DNA of 64,000 nucleotides from Neospora caninum Liverpool (lineage: Eukaryota; Apicomplexa; Conoidasida; Eucoccidiorida; Sarcocystidae), in assembly GCF_000208865.1 (NCBI RefSeq), contig NC_018398.1:5418710-5482709 (forward strand), read 5' to 3'. Positions within the stretch are counted from its first letter, which is position 1, and every line of letters starts with the position of its first letter. Shown piece by piece: positions 12,697 to 26,300 of the stretch. Below the pieces are notes generated by a model. It searched no databases. It was not told where the DNA came from and saw nothing but the letters and a program-made list of their open reading frames with translations. A program made the translations under genes and the position numbers.

Positions 12697-15600
12697 AGCG
12701 GTAGCTCACCGACGCGGAGGCCCGTCGCGTCGTCTCTTTTCTTCTGTCTCTCGCTGAGAGCCATAGCGTCTGTATTCTTTGGGAGACTGGTGCAGAAGAG
12801 ACTGAAATGGAACGCAAGGAGACTCGCCTTTCCAGGAAGAACAAGCTGTTTGCGTGACGCGCCTTGCTGTTTCCATTTGGAGAAACATTCGAGAGACGAA
12901 AAAAAGCAAGAAGACAAGGCGTCATGTCTCTCTCGCGGGGTGTATATTCTTTCACATCGGAGATGACGAGAGTCCCCGGGTGGTTCGTGGATGAAATTGA
13001 CAACCCCAAGGAGGGACTGTCTATGTACTTTTGCCTCTCTGTCTTCCTGTGAAGACGGAGCAGGGTGACGGAGGCTGTAGGTCTAGGAATAAAGGCGAAG
13101 GACGGGAGAACTGCCCCGAGTTAATTCGCCTCTTCCGCCTGCGTTTGTGGGGAACAGCCACAGGAGAGCAAGAGTCTCGGCGCGCAGCCTAGGCAAAACG
13201 GCAGGCGGCGGCTGCCTGTTGTGTTGCTCTCCGCTTTGTGCCCCTGCTTGAACTCTGGTGGGCGACGCAAAAATATCATCCGGCGGAACACGCGGCAGAA
13301 GGCGGAGGCGATCTCTGTCTCGTTCTTCTCAGGAGTCTCTCTCTTTTTCGCTTTGGGGTGGGAGAGGGGAAGCCTGCCAGCCTTCTGCCGGAATGCGTAG
13401 GGCAGACCGAGGCGGAAACGCCTCGGAGGCAGGTCGAAGAGGAGCGACGGACATACAACCGGTCCATAGTGAGCGAAGACACGATGAAACACAGTACACG
13501 AAACGGTTCATTTTTCTCCGTCCTCTGGCAGCCTGTTGAGGTCGTTTTCCTGCCGTGTTTTAAAATGAAGAGCTGCACGCAAGAGTGACCGAAAGCGGAA
13601 GCGCAGAGAACAGGGACGGACGGGAGCGACCGATAAGATAGCAAGAAAAAAGAAGACACAAAGCGGCCCGTTGGCGAAAGGGTGACATTCCCGCGTCCTG
13701 GTTCGAGGCCTCTCCCGTCGTGCCGGTATCTTGTGCACGAAGAGATCCATAACCGCCGATAGAACTAAGTGCATGTGTTTGCATGTCTTTTTTGCATACA
13801 CCGCTGGGGTAAGGCTGGGAGATATCTGCCTCGTCGACGATGCGGATTTCCAGTGTTTTCGGCTTGCCATTGTGCCGTGCCCGAGTCTTAGGTTCGATTT
13901 GAACGCCGCAAACGAAAACGTCGGATTCTCACGTATCCTACTTCGAGCTGCCTGTGGCTTTATCTTCAGAGTTGATCCACACACACACACACAGGCATGT
14001 CTCTGTGTACACATGTGTGTTTTTTGAGTAACGCGTGCGTGTGCAGGTGAACAGAGAAGCAGATTTCGCATGTTAACATTCCTGTTTTTGGAGTTCCGAA
14101 TAGTCTCCCGTTTGCATGCGTACCTACATACAGAGCTAGGCACGCATCTTCATTCCTACCGGGTGCCTGCTCAAACACAGGCAGACTATGCATGTCTACG
14201 TTTGGACTTGCGTCGGCCGCTCTGAGGGATGCCGTGTAAAGAAACACGCATGCAATTTAGCAAAAGAGGCTTCCGGAGAGCAGAGAGGCGAGCCCGTGGA
14301 GTGAAGTGGCAACGGTTCGCGTCTCTTCACCAGGCCAGGGAAAGAGAGAAATGTGAGAGAGGGAGAAAGGCAGAAGAGGACTTTGAGGCGAAGAAAAATG
14401 CTCAAGATTTCTTGCCGTGAGGGATCCATTTTATCCATTTTCATTTAAGGTATGTGAGAGAAATGGCGCTGCTGCCTGAAGTGTGCTTTCTATTCTGTGT
14501 GGTTGAGAAGCTTCAACGCGAATTTTGCTTTGTGAAATTCATTTTATGGCAACAAATATGAAAATAAGACTAAATCCAGGCGGTCACACTTGACCCCAGA
14601 TCCGTTTGTCTTTCGCCGTCCCGTTTCCATCTGCAAAAGCACTTTGAGCGCCTTTGCGGATGTCGAGACTTTTTAGGTGAAGAAATAGAATCTGGATAGA
14701 ATTTCTCGTTTGAGCACGACTGCGGTACGTGGTTCACACATTTGCCGGAGCTAGAGTCTTTCCTACGCTCCACCTCAGTATCACAGCCTCCTTGCTGCAT
14801 GTTTCCCTTTCTCACTATCTCATTTTTTCCCTTGAAGTGCCTATAATATGAAACACGTATACAGGGTTGAGCAGGACCTTGTTTATATAAATCTAGTAAT
14901 GCTTGTCAAGTTCCTTGTATCTAGGTAGCTCACTGCGTACCTTTCAGTGACACTGTTGTTTCCACTTTTTCACACTCGCTTTCTTGCTCTTCCTCCCTGT
15001 TCGGCGCTTCTCGTTTAATATCCTTGGGCATTGGGAAGTGAAACAGAGCAGACTATCCCGCGCACACACTTTTCCAGTCGACACGATTGCATATCCTCAA
15101 CATGTGCGTTTTTATGTTTTGCCTTCGTGATGATCCAGAAAATCCGCGTCGTGCAAGACAGGATCTCTAGCAGCTCACGGTTCAATCGCCCACAGTCAAT
15201 GTCTGTGTGAAGGACACGGCCGGCGTAGTAGTATATGCTTCAGCACATGAACTGTAGATCGTCTTACGCGAGTAATCTAAACCTAGACAAACTGGTAAAC
15301 GACGTGGACGCCTCGTAGAAATCAGTATATCAGTCAAAAGGCATGCAGAGTTTATTGACCCACTGTCGTCGGTGTACAACGATGCACCATGTTCTCGTAG
15401 GGGAGACTTTGTCCATCAAAACTACGGACCAACGTGCACCGGCGGCACTAGCTACAGGCCAGCCTCCCTTCGACTTGCTTTACCTCTGCTCAAAGATTCC
15501 GTGCTTTCTTGGCAACACCTCACCATCGCGAAAACATTTTACCCCGAAGACTAACCTTGATTTTCTGTTCTTATTTGGCACATCCGGCACTGAAGGCCAC

Positions 15601-15804
15601 TTGTGTCCTGTTAGCCCCGCCGCCGACCACGCCGTGTCCAACTTGTGTGCATTTGGCCGTTTCTTCGACTTCATGGATTCCAGCGAGAGAATTGACGGCA
15701 ACTGGTCCGTCCGATCCCGTACTGCTGAGACTTTTTGTAGAAGTTTCCCTAGTGGCCGTTCGGGGTTACCGATTCGGCCCCAGCAACGTGACCCTTTGTG
15801 TAGG
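12697..15804. other. Spacer: DHHC 3' UTR and upstream region of the secreted-protein gene
   Basis: Both flanking genes are on the plus strand. The stretch holds a CA run near 13978-13994 and scattered open frames that look random. A 211-codon frame at 13508-14143 (-) includes translated CA/TG repeat and has no family features. The frame of the next gene stays open upstream to 15343, but signal-peptide placement favours the ATG at 15805. No RNA gene or conserved element was recognised. Confidence 0.55.
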
Positions 15805-18235
15805 ATGCCAGCTCCTGTTGCCGTTGCACGGGGAAGGACGTCTCTGTCCACTTTTCCCCTTTGTTTGAAACATGCATCGAGCTTCTTGTGGGCTGCAATC
15901 CTTTTTTTGGCGGGCTCTTCTCTGGAGACGCCGGTCTCTGGTCAGTCTGCTTCCATGTTCTCGGCCGAGTTCTTGTGCCTCGGGGCGGCTTGCGATCTGA
16001 TCAAATGCAGTAGCAATGCAGACTGTCCTCCGTTTCACACATGCACCGGATATTCCACGTCTCTGTTTGGGAAAGGAACCGGACTGCTCGGTGGTAATGG
16101 TCTCGGCTTTGGGCAACTCCTTGGGCAGCCTATCCGTGGATCGGGAGGCTTCCTTTCTTCTAGCCCGGCGGTGGCCGCCGGTATGATTGACGGCGTCTGG
16201 AGTGCGCTGGCACCTGATATGAAGCCACCAATCAAAACATTGTTCAATCCCAACTTTTGCGGTAAGGTGCAGGGTTGCGTGCTGTGAGGTCGCTTGCAAG
16301 GAGGCACGGTAGGACGTTTCAGGTCCATGGCCATCCGTCCTATCAAGAGTTAATGTGAAACGACTGAACTCCAATCTCCTGTCGTGTGTTTGGTGCAGAG
16401 CCGTCTGAGCTGCGACAGCCTTCGAATATTGTGACGCCAGGGGGATACTTTGTTACAACAGACATGAAAGCGTGGGCACCGCCCGGACCAGAAAGGATTG
16501 TCGACCTTCCAGAAGCCAGCACAGTCGGTACGCTGTACAACACGCCGTCCCTAAATGAAGTTTTTGCCTTCCGCTCAGCGAATCGTCCAAACGCGAGGGA
16601 CGGTTCACTCGTTGGAAGTGACGCGGAATCGAGTGCAAAACGGCCGTCTCAACCGCAGGCCTCTATTAATGGGGGGCTGATCCAGTTTGAACACGACACG
16701 AATCAGAACGGCCAAACTGTGATGGTTGCTCGGTCCGTGTACGAGGGAACAGACAATAGCGTCTCTGGAGACTTCTCTACCAAGGATGAGGGCACCTCTT
16801 CGAGGCAGGACTCGAACAAAATTCGCCCGAAAGATGGAGAGCCTGTGCCTCGAGCGAGTCGGCCAAAAGAGCATGCTGTTGACGTTGCGACTACCTCGGC
16901 TTTCCGACCTCGGGAATACAAAGAAGTTCATTCCACTGTTCTCCAGGCAGATCCGACTCCGGCTGACAGTCCAAGTGTGCCCAAGGAGCATGTGCAGGCG
17001 GCACCTCTGCCCTTGAAACCGTTGGTCGAACTGGATTCCCAGTTGAGCCTTCTGTTTGGAAGTGATGTCGTGGACCAACAGGGGCCACAAAATGAGACGA
17101 CGAGGCCCACGCTAGCCACTGCTCCAACACCCGGCAAAGCACTGGAGGAAACAGTCCAATCTTACATCGTGCACCAGATTCAGGCGCTCGATGATAAGCA
17201 GGTGGACGCCCTCTTAGAGAAGCTCCTAGGAGAGACTACGTTACCTGATGTAGTGTCCGGCAACAGTCGGCTGTTAAGGAGCCTCCAAGCATCGGAAAAG
17301 ATAAACTCTCCAGAGGGCCTGGACACGCTTTTCGATCTGGGGCTGCTTGCAGCCGGTGCTGCTGCCATTGAGTTTTTCCCTTTCAACAAAAAGCCGTTGG
17401 TCAGCACGGTAGGAGTGCAAAATCCCCTGCAGTTCGGCATGAATGTAATGAATGCCAATTGGGCGGCTCAAATCCATTGCCTGACGCCAGTTGCAACGGC
17501 TTACTCCCCTTTGGGAACTGTCATTGTGGATCTGGCCAACCGTAGTGGGTCCCCTTCGATCATCCGGAACGACTTGTTTGAAGCATTTATCAAAGGGAAC
17601 AGGGACAACGGCCGTAAACCTTTGGTTTCAGTTGTCGAAATGTCCAATTTGAGGGACGTTCGCCGAGATTTCGTACTCATTGTCTGCAGCCGACCTGGTC
17701 GGTATATCACAAAATTCCAGGTCGAGATTTTGTTCGCCGGCCAAGAAGGGAGAGCGGTCAACGTTTGCCCCATCGAAGTCTGTAAGTTTTCCATCCATTA
17801 GGAATTCATTGCATCACTTTTCTGCGCACGCCTGGGAGCATCAAGGGAAACGCACACTGTTACGTGGCTCATGCCTCAACTCTCTACAAACAACTGCCAC
17901 GGACTTGTCACCACAGTCGGCACGTGGTCAGGCGCTGTTCCGAACGGAGGGTTTGGATGGGCATCCCTGCACATCGCTTACTTGGTCAGGTGTGATGGAA
18001 CGTCCATTGAAGGTGCGTACAGGGTCAAAAACGTTTATATCATTCACAGTGTTACGTGCATGAGTGTGTGTGTGTGTGTATGCTTGGTGTTCGCGTGCTT
18101 GTTGCAGTGTGTCAAGAGGGTTTGGAGATCGCTCCGTCGGAGCTGGCTCTGAGCTTCGAAACCGAAGAAGAGGGCGAGGAGGAAGAGCAGCCGCCCACGG
18201 ACGAGCCCGAAAAGAAGAAGAAACACAAGAAATGA
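15805..18235 (+). CDS. Secreted Cys-containing protein, family not recognised
   Basis: Four in-phase exons: 15805-16261, 16399-17781, 17839-18012, 18108-18235; 713 residues. The N-terminus has a long n-region and a hydrophobic core (SSFLWAAILFLAG, 26-38) with likely cleavage near VSG-Q (46/47), so entry into the secretory pathway is expected. A compact Cys cluster follows (Cys 58, 63, 68, 74, 80; spacing C-x4-C-x4-C-x5-C-x5-C, with CSSNADCPPFHTC), then a Gly-rich stretch. Exon 2 opens with a segment containing GGYFVTTDMKAW, continues through a disordered Ser/Pro/Glu middle (about 230-400), and ends in a conserved-looking domain with paired Cys (FGMNVMNANWAAQIHC; VLIVCSRPGRYITKF; VNVCPIEV). 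Exon 3 has NGGFGWASLHIAYLVRC. The C-terminus turns abruptly acidic (EEEGEEEE) and then basic (EKKKKHKK). No internal transmembrane segment is evident. The CSSNADCP pattern recalls small disulfide modules, but no family could be assigned. The acceptor at 17838 is weak but is the only in-phase choice. Confidence 0.82.
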
Positions 18236-20745
18236 GCTAGCCTTCGAATAAGGCTTTGAGTCGCAAAGCATAGTCGCCGTACCGGACCCCAGCGCCACTC
18301 ACGCGTTGATTTCTGATCCGTCATTAACACTCTTGCCTCGGAGAGGACGGCCTGACAACTCTCCAGCGGATCATTTGGGGCGTCTGAAGGCAAAGTTCAT
18401 GGCGTGTACAAGCAAACTGAATTCAGGACTTTGGATTTTGTGCGGCGCTGCGCGCATCTCTTCTTCGTTATCGCAAATTAGCCATGCAATGATGGAATGC
18501 TGCACCACCTTTCACCTTTCATAGACAATGGTTGATTCTGACACTGCATTACTTTTGTGTTGTGAGGCAACGCCTTCCCCTATGTGCACACCAACACCTG
18601 TCTTGGCGTTCAGAGTAAAGTTCCGGGTTCCCGGCTTACGGCACTTAGTGATCGGTAGATCGTGAAAAGCTTCACGACCAGTTCGTGGCTAGGCATCCAA
18701 GAAAGGCACTGCTCCGCCGGCACAAAACATAAAGTGGAAGGTGCACGGAAAAAATCACAGCTTCGCTTTACAGCGCCACAGCTTTCAGCGTCAGCGTGTT
18801 CCTTCCGAGCGAAATTCTTGCATCCTTACACATGCCTCAGACCTTCATTCTATGAAAAGAAGGGGTGTGCGTAAGATAGTTGAGGATGCGAACATGCGTC
18901 CGTGTTACACGCGGGCTTGGACGGTACCCGCGCAAGCGTCCACTATAGTGTGTTACACGCAGCCTTAGAAATTCGCTGCAGAAGGCGAAAGCACCAGGAA
19001 AATGTACTTCATCGCCTGCCTAATTCCATCTGCTCCCGGCTGCGTATGTGAGTGTGTATACACGTGTGCATGAAGGCCTCTCTATTCATGCTTGTGCCTC
19101 AAATCTCGCAAAACTGTGAGATGGAAGTTTTTGGGGGCATTTGCCTACAGTCCGCGTCTGGGTCACAAGCGGCCAAGGCATGTAAGCGTGTAACGAACGG
19201 GTTGGATCTTATTCACGTCACACGTAGGCGTCCATAAAACGTATGAATAATCAGCATCTGCGTGGTCGTGGGTATGGCCTCTGCCCTACTACCTGCATCA
19301 GCCGTGACGGGCTCTCTCGCGGCAGAGAAGCGAGGACGGGGAGGCGCCGCAAGGAGGGTAAAACGGGAACATCCACATATAGACTTCATATGCGTTGCCA
19401 CAACTTTTGCACTTCTTTTCGAAAGCCGCGAGCTCGTAAGCAACGCGTCACTTCCCCTCGCTCTGTTGCCCGGGAAAGCGGGCTGCAACGGGACTCACGA
19501 GCCGTTCAGGCGCAACTCTCTCAAAGAGACGCCGTCCCGGCACGGTGCCTTTGTGCTTTCTGCCTCCTTGGGTCCTGGCACATTTTTGAATCGCCAATTT
19601 GCAACACCTTCCCGTTTTAAGCGAACACCGGCGAGAACACGCAAGGTAAGAAAAAACCTGACTTTTTGTCCATCCTGTGCGTATCTGCTGTTTTCAAACT
19701 TCCCGGTTGTGCGAAGACACCCTTTCCCCGTCTAGTATGTGCCCAACTAAATGCAAGTGAGCGCCGCGGGATTTGCAGCCAAAGTCAGTGGCCGAACGTT
19801 TCTTTTGGTAGTCCATTCGGCGCACACCATTTCCTTTTTTCGTCAGGCGCTTCAAAACGCTTCTCTCTTGCGTGTCGCTGTCAGGAAAACGGCGTCTTTC
19901 TGCGTCATTCTTCACGTTGCGCCTGCCGTTGTAACTTCGAGTAAACAGCTGGACAGCAGGCGACTCTCCGATGCCCGGTGATTACTCTGGGGTAAATCAT
20001 CCTACAGAACGCACAAAACAGAGGGATTGTGTTTCTGTTTGACTATACAATTTTCACTACATGCTTTGTCTGTGCTTTTCTTTCCGTTTCACTCTTCATC
20101 TCCGTCCCGGTTTCCCATTTCCCTGACAAAAAGGCGCGCTGTTCAGCCCGTCTCGGCACACACTTGCATGTTCCACGCGAATGTGCGAAGGCTGTGGTTG
20201 ACAGCGTCTTCCTGTGTACGACACAAAAAAGGGATTTGATTCCTTACGCATCCCGTGCGCATAGACACGGACTGTACCTTCGAGGGTGCCGCCGGCGTTT
20301 CGGACAAATCGACACAGCGAGAGAAATCGACGACATCCATGAAGATTCTTTTTCTTCGCACACCCCCCCAGCACATCGAAATTCACATGTCCTCCAGGAA
20401 CATTTTTATGTGTCTCTGTATGTATGAACGTTCCTCTCCCACGTTTCTCTCTCTATATATATACATATATGCACAATATATATATATATACATTTCTGTA
20501 TGTAGATGCTTACACATGCTGGTGTATTGCTGTCGACTGTGCCATCCGTGCGTTGTTGTGTCGATCTTTTTGGCACAAACGTGTTCTGTGTGTTCCCTGT
20601 TATACTGCACACGTGCAAATTGGTTGCTGTCCTTCCTGTACGCTTAGTATTCCAGGAAGAAAAATTTGCGAGAACGTCTTACTTTTGTTCAGAGATGACC
20701 TGAGCGCTCAAGATCGTACAACAGGAAGAACGATTTTTCGACAAG
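18236..20745. other. Spacer: 3' UTR of the secreted-protein gene and upstream region of the 6PGL-G6PD gene
   Basis: A 157-codon frame at 19262-19735 (+) is the longest open stretch, and it shows no family motif. A TA/CA microsatellite lies at about 20455-20492. No convincing gene or RNA was seen. Promoter and 5' UTR of the downstream enzyme gene are expected here. Confidence 0.55.
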
Positions 20746-23354
20746 ATGAAGAGTGAGTGTTGCGAACTTTTCAGAGTTTTTTCCCAGGGTGTCGCAGATG
20801 TGGCGTAGTTCGTCGCTTCCTTTATGTTGTACTTCTCCCAGCACTGTTCCTCTGTCCCTTTCCTTTTTCCTTCTCTCTCTTCTCTGCCTGCTCTTTCTGC
20901 TTGTCCCTGTCGTGACGCCGTCCCTTCTTCAGGCAGTCTCTGCGTAATCGTCAGACTTTCCGTGCCTTTTCCCTTCTTCTCTGTGGTTCTCCGTCCTTTG
21001 CCTTCTCCCCCCCACGCTGCTGAACTCCCCCTCTTGTTCTCTCTCCCGTGCTTTCGTCCTCTTTTTAACTCCTTGGGAGCTTAGGGTTTCCCATTTCATG
21101 CTTGATTCTGCATAGCCGTGCGTCGTTCCTTCGGTCAGGTTTCGTCATTATCCGCTTTGACTCTTTTTGTCTTCTGTTTCTTCTTTTTCCTTCCTTTTCC
21201 TTTTGTGCTTCCACCCCCCCCCCCCTCCGTCCTCTTTCCTCCTGTCCTCTTGCCTTGACCGTCCTGCCGTGCTTGATTTCATCTTTTTTCTCCCTCTTGG
21301 CTTTTCTCCTCCGATCTGACGTCTCCCGTTGCTTCTTTTGCCTCATTTCTTTCTCCTTTTTCCTTCTACCCTGTTCCCTTGGACCCGCACTCTGTAATGT
21401 TTCCCGTCTCCGCTCGTCTCTCACTTTTCCCCCAAATTTGCTGTCTCCTTTCAACTGTACTTCTTATCCTCCGAAACCTGTCTCTCCTCTCTCTTCTCTC
21501 TCTCCTCTCTCTCTCCTGTCTCTCCTCTCTTTTTTGCCTCTCGAATCGGACACGGTCGGTCCTTTCCTTGTTGCGCTTCTTCGTCGCTTCCGCTGTTGCT
21601 TGTTTTTCCTCTGTGTCTCTGCTCTCTCTAGCTCTTCTTCTGTCTTTTCTCGGGTTAGATCCGCTCCTCCTTTTCCTCTCTCTCTCTCCTTCTGCCTGCC
21701 TTTCCGTTCCGAGACGCCAAGGACGAGGCTAGCCCCTCGGGAAGCAGCTCGGGGCGCAGCACGCAGAGCGCCGGCGGCGTTTTCCCCACTTTCTCCGTTG
21801 GTTCGATCCCGCCTCGGGCACCTGTCTCTTCGATCTCCACGCGGGGAATCTTCGATGTAGAGAGACCGAAAGAAATTTCCTGCCGAAACGAAGAGGCCTT
21901 CGTTACCCACGGCGCGTATCTCCTCATTAGCTCGATCCAGCGCAAGCTCTCAGAAAGCGCCTACACGAAAGTTGTCGTAGGCTTATCCGGTGCGTTTTCT
22001 CTTCTCCACAACCTTTGCGTGGGGGACAACGGAGACTCGCCAGGCGCACCGGGAAATCCCCATTTTTCCGATTCGTTTTCGAGAAACGAAACGAGTGCAT
22101 CTCCAGACTCCATAGTTTCCGCACACGTTCCCACAGCGCCTAACTCCGCTTGCTGCGGCAGCCTTGCCCTATCGATCTCTTCGCCCTCTTTCCTGTCTAC
22201 GGTTCGCACGGGAAATCCACGCTTCTGTTCTTCTACAAACTCATGCGTGCACGTATATTTTGGCAGAAATGAACGTATGCATATGCATATGTGCTGCACA
22301 CCTATGCATCCCTCGTGTTCACAAATAATACCGTGTATAGATATGTGCATATTACATGCATACAGCCTTATATATATACATATACCAAGCACCTCGAACG
22401 TACCATCGTGTTACATGCCTGTGGGATTTGTCGAGTTGCGTGATCTGTTTCGCGCAGGTGGGTCGACGCCTCTCCCGATTTACTCGGCGGTTCGCCACTT
22501 GGCTCTGGCGGCGGCCGAGCCGGCGCCGGACCGTGCAGCGGCGCACCTGGCGACAGCTGTTCCTGGGCTCCAAGACGCGATGGGAAAGGACGAGAGGCGT
22601 CGAGAGTTCGGCGAAATCGACTGGAAGCGCGTCTACTTTTTCCTCGTCGACGAGCGCTACGTGCCGCCGACGCACCCGGACTCGAACCAGCTGAAAATCC
22701 GCCAACATCTCCTTGGCCAGCCCCCGGGCGTTGCGTGCAACCAGGCGGGCGGCGAGTGCCCCGACGACGTTCTCCCCGTGCCGGAGGAGAACTTGATTGT
22801 GCCCGACACAACGCTCCCCCTCGAGGAGTGCATTGTGAAGTATCGATCAGTAAGAGCCAGAAAAATCGAGAGGCATGCGAGGCGAACCCGTGTAGAGATC
22901 CGCTCGCGTTTTTTCAGGGCTCTTTATGATAGAGAGAAAAGGGAGGGTGAGAAAAGGGAGGGGTTTTCTCGCGTTTCTTTCGGCTCGCGTGCGAAACTGG
23001 GAGCTTGACTGTCCTGAGCGTTTCTTCCGGGCGTGACCTTGCTCATATACACTGCGTCTTGCTTGTCATTCTCATTCGTAAAAAGTTTTCCTGGCGTAGA
23101 GCTTTGGCTGCTCTCTGTCTCTTCTTTTGCAGGCCCTACTCGACCTCCTCGCGGCGACGCAACAAATCGACTTCGTAACTCTTGGGCTGGGACCCGATGG
23201 ACACATTGCTTCGATTTTCCCGCCCCTCTCGGAGGACAGTCTCAAGGCGCAGATGGATCCAAATGCCATTGTCCTTCACACAACAACCAACCAGTGAGAT
23301 TATCTATCTAGATCTATCTATATCTGTCTGTGTCTATCCGCCTACCAATCTAAA

Positions 23355-23389
<35 letters not shown>

Positions 23390-26300
23390 GTATGAATCTT
23401 TATCTCCGCTTCTCTATCTCTCCTCATGTCTATCTATATATTTATAGATATGCATATCCTTCACGGAGTACGTCTCGTTATATCTCTGTGTCGTTCTCTA
23501 TTTCTAACTACCTATCTACGCTACCTGTATCTGCCTATCGTCATCGATCTATATGTCCATATGGAACTCTCTCTGTCTCGAGATGTCTCAATGTGTGTGT
23601 GTGTGTATATCTATCGACGTCCGCCTGTCGAAACCTTCCATTATGCATGTCTCTATGTATAAATTTGCAGATGTCTCTTTGACTCCATGCAGCGATGTGC
23701 ATGTGAGTCGGTGTGTACCGCAACTCTGTGTGATCCATATTGCTACTGATGCGCTCTTGCTTCGATGTGCGTTGTGTCACTCTCATTAGCTGAACACCAG
23801 AGTGTGAAACTTGTGTGCAGTCTTCGCATACCACTCCTTCAACTTCTTGTCTTTTTTTTCCTTCTTTGTTTTTCCCTTCTTGTCGTTTTGTTTGGCCGTT
23901 TTGGCGCTGTGTCTCTCTCGCATCCGTCTGGCGACAGGCGTCCTCTCTGTCTCTTGAAGGGGTGGTGTTTTGGGAGATTCTTTGCGATGTTTCAGATTTG
24001 CAGGGTTTGACCGCATCACGGTCTCCCTGCAGTTGCTCTGTGGAGCACACCAGAAAGTTTTCTTTCTCAAAGGCGACGACAAAATTCGTCTCTGGCGCGA
24101 GATGCAAGACGATTCGCACCCAAAGGTCGGTTACAGATCGCTTTTCTGGCCCCTTCTCTCTGCCTGCTTTGCGCTCGTGAGGGCTGCAGACTTCCGCCTG
24201 TTCCTCTGCTTGATTCTCTCTCTCTTCTCTCTTCCGCCTCCGGTTCCTCTCTCTCGAGTACTTCCCGTGTTTTCTCTCCGTCCCGTCCGCTTCCCTCACT
24301 TTCTCCGCTTTTCGTTTCTCTCTCTTGAGTCTTCTAGGCTGTGACGGATTTGCCGGCTCTGGCCGTCATCCAGTCTGGAAACGTGAAGGTTGTTGCGACT
24401 CCGCCGCTTGACGTCCACGAGGAGCACTTGCAGCAGCAACTCCGCGCGGACCGAACCTTTCTCTCGGTTGTCGTTCTCGGAGCTAGCGGCGACTTGGCGC
24501 ACAAGAAGACCTAGTGCGTTCTGAAGAAAAAGGAGAATCCCTTCGCGATAGTCGGTGAAAAAGAGACTCTGCCGTTAGGGCTAGGGCGGAAGCGCGGTTC
24601 CCGTGTCCTGCTCGAAAGCTGGGTCTCAGCACCAGGAAAACAGGAAGTCTGCGGGGTTCGCTCAAGAAGTGGAGGCGAGAGAAGGAAGGAAACCCCTGCG
24701 CACATGAGGGGAATGGAGATAGAGCAGCTCTGGGTGTCCCTCTGAGTCTCCGTGTTTTCGCGTGCCCACCAAAGGAAGAAAGGAAAAGGAGAAACCCGTA
24801 TTCTTTGCCCGCCTTTTCTCCGTGTGCGCCGTCGCAGTCCTGCGCTCTTCAGCCTTTTCTGCGAAGGCCTCCTCCCTCCCAACTTCCACATTGTGGTAAG
24901 GAGAAACACACGAGATAGCTCTTCCTTCCGATTTCATTTTCTCACTTCCTCGATTGGCGGCAGGCTCGGTTCCCAGCCGTGTCTCTGATATTCGCGCATG
25001 TCGATGGACGGTTGAGAGATAGATTCTCCCGTGTAGGGGATCTCGCTTTGACCTGTGCCGTTCTCGGGCTCAGTCTCTTCTTCTCCTCACCCGCGGCGCG
25101 GGAAGCGGCGACTCCGAAGCCGCGGGCGCGCCCGGTGTCCATCGAGTCTTTCTGTTTTTTCTCTGCTTTTTGCTACAAAAACTTTCTTCTGCCGCTAGCG
25201 CGCTTTCGGCCAGCCTGTCTCTCTGCGCCACAAATCTGCGCCGCGTTTCCTTGTGGGTCCGCAGGGCTACGCGCGCTCGAAGCTGTCCTTTGACCAGTTC
25301 TGGGAGAAGATCTCGCAGAAACTGAAGTAAGACGCGGAGAGGAACGCAGAGAGAAGACAAACGCACGAGAGAGAATAGGGAGGATGGGGAAGAGGCGGAA
25401 GAACATGGGCGAGCGGCGGATGATCGAGAAGACCAGAAGAACGAGACGAAAAAAGAGAGCAGAGAGAGAGAAAAAAACGGCAGGGGGAAGGGACGTGCTT
25501 GTCGAAGCGGGAAAGGGAAACAGAGAACTTCTTTGTGAAGCTCTCCTCGGAGATTTCCCCGCGCATGCGTCCATCTTCCCCAGCGACAGGGCCGGCCGCA
25601 CACTGTATGCACTTCCGCAGGTGTCGAAACAGTTTGAGATTTGTGGTGTAGCACTTCACAGGCGCCTCGCCGGTTTAGACCCAAGAATTTGGTGTTTTTC
25701 CCCGCGTGCTGGGTTTGTTTCGTTTTCTTTCGGATTTAACGGCGCGTTTTTCTCCCACTTTGCTTTTCGGCTTTCCTTCCTTGTGTTTTCTTCTCCCTGC
25801 AGGTCGCTGAGTTCCTTCTTTTGTCGACGGTCCTCGTCTGGCGATTTGCTCTCGAAATTCAAGAGTCACTGCAGCTACTTGTAAGAACCGTACAAAAACC
25901 GGTCTTGCGCGCCGTGAGGAATCCCGTTTCCGGCGCAACTTAAGACCAGGATCTAACCATTTCTCTCTCGGTATACATATTCACATATATGCAGCTGTGT
26001 GTGTGTGTGCATATTTTCATATATGCTAACGTCCACGTATCTATCTGTGTTTGTATCTTATTAATCTGGTTTCTGCTTGTATATCTATAGATATGTGTTT
26101 GAGTGTCTATCTGTTTTTTTCGGTAAATACGCGTTTCATGTATGTCCGTTGACGTGCGTCTCGTCTTTCGTTTGGTGGCTGTTTTCTCTGAATGTTTCTG
26201 GTATCTCCTGACGAGGCGCTCGTGTGTACATTTACACCTGGATTCGGGGAATCCCGAGATAAGACCGCCTGCAAAAAGAGTGCCCGTCTCACCCCTTCTC

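Noticed and set aside
13508..14143. 211-codon minus frame
   Set aside because: It partly translates CA/TG repeat, has no motif, and lies in a 3' UTR/spacer.
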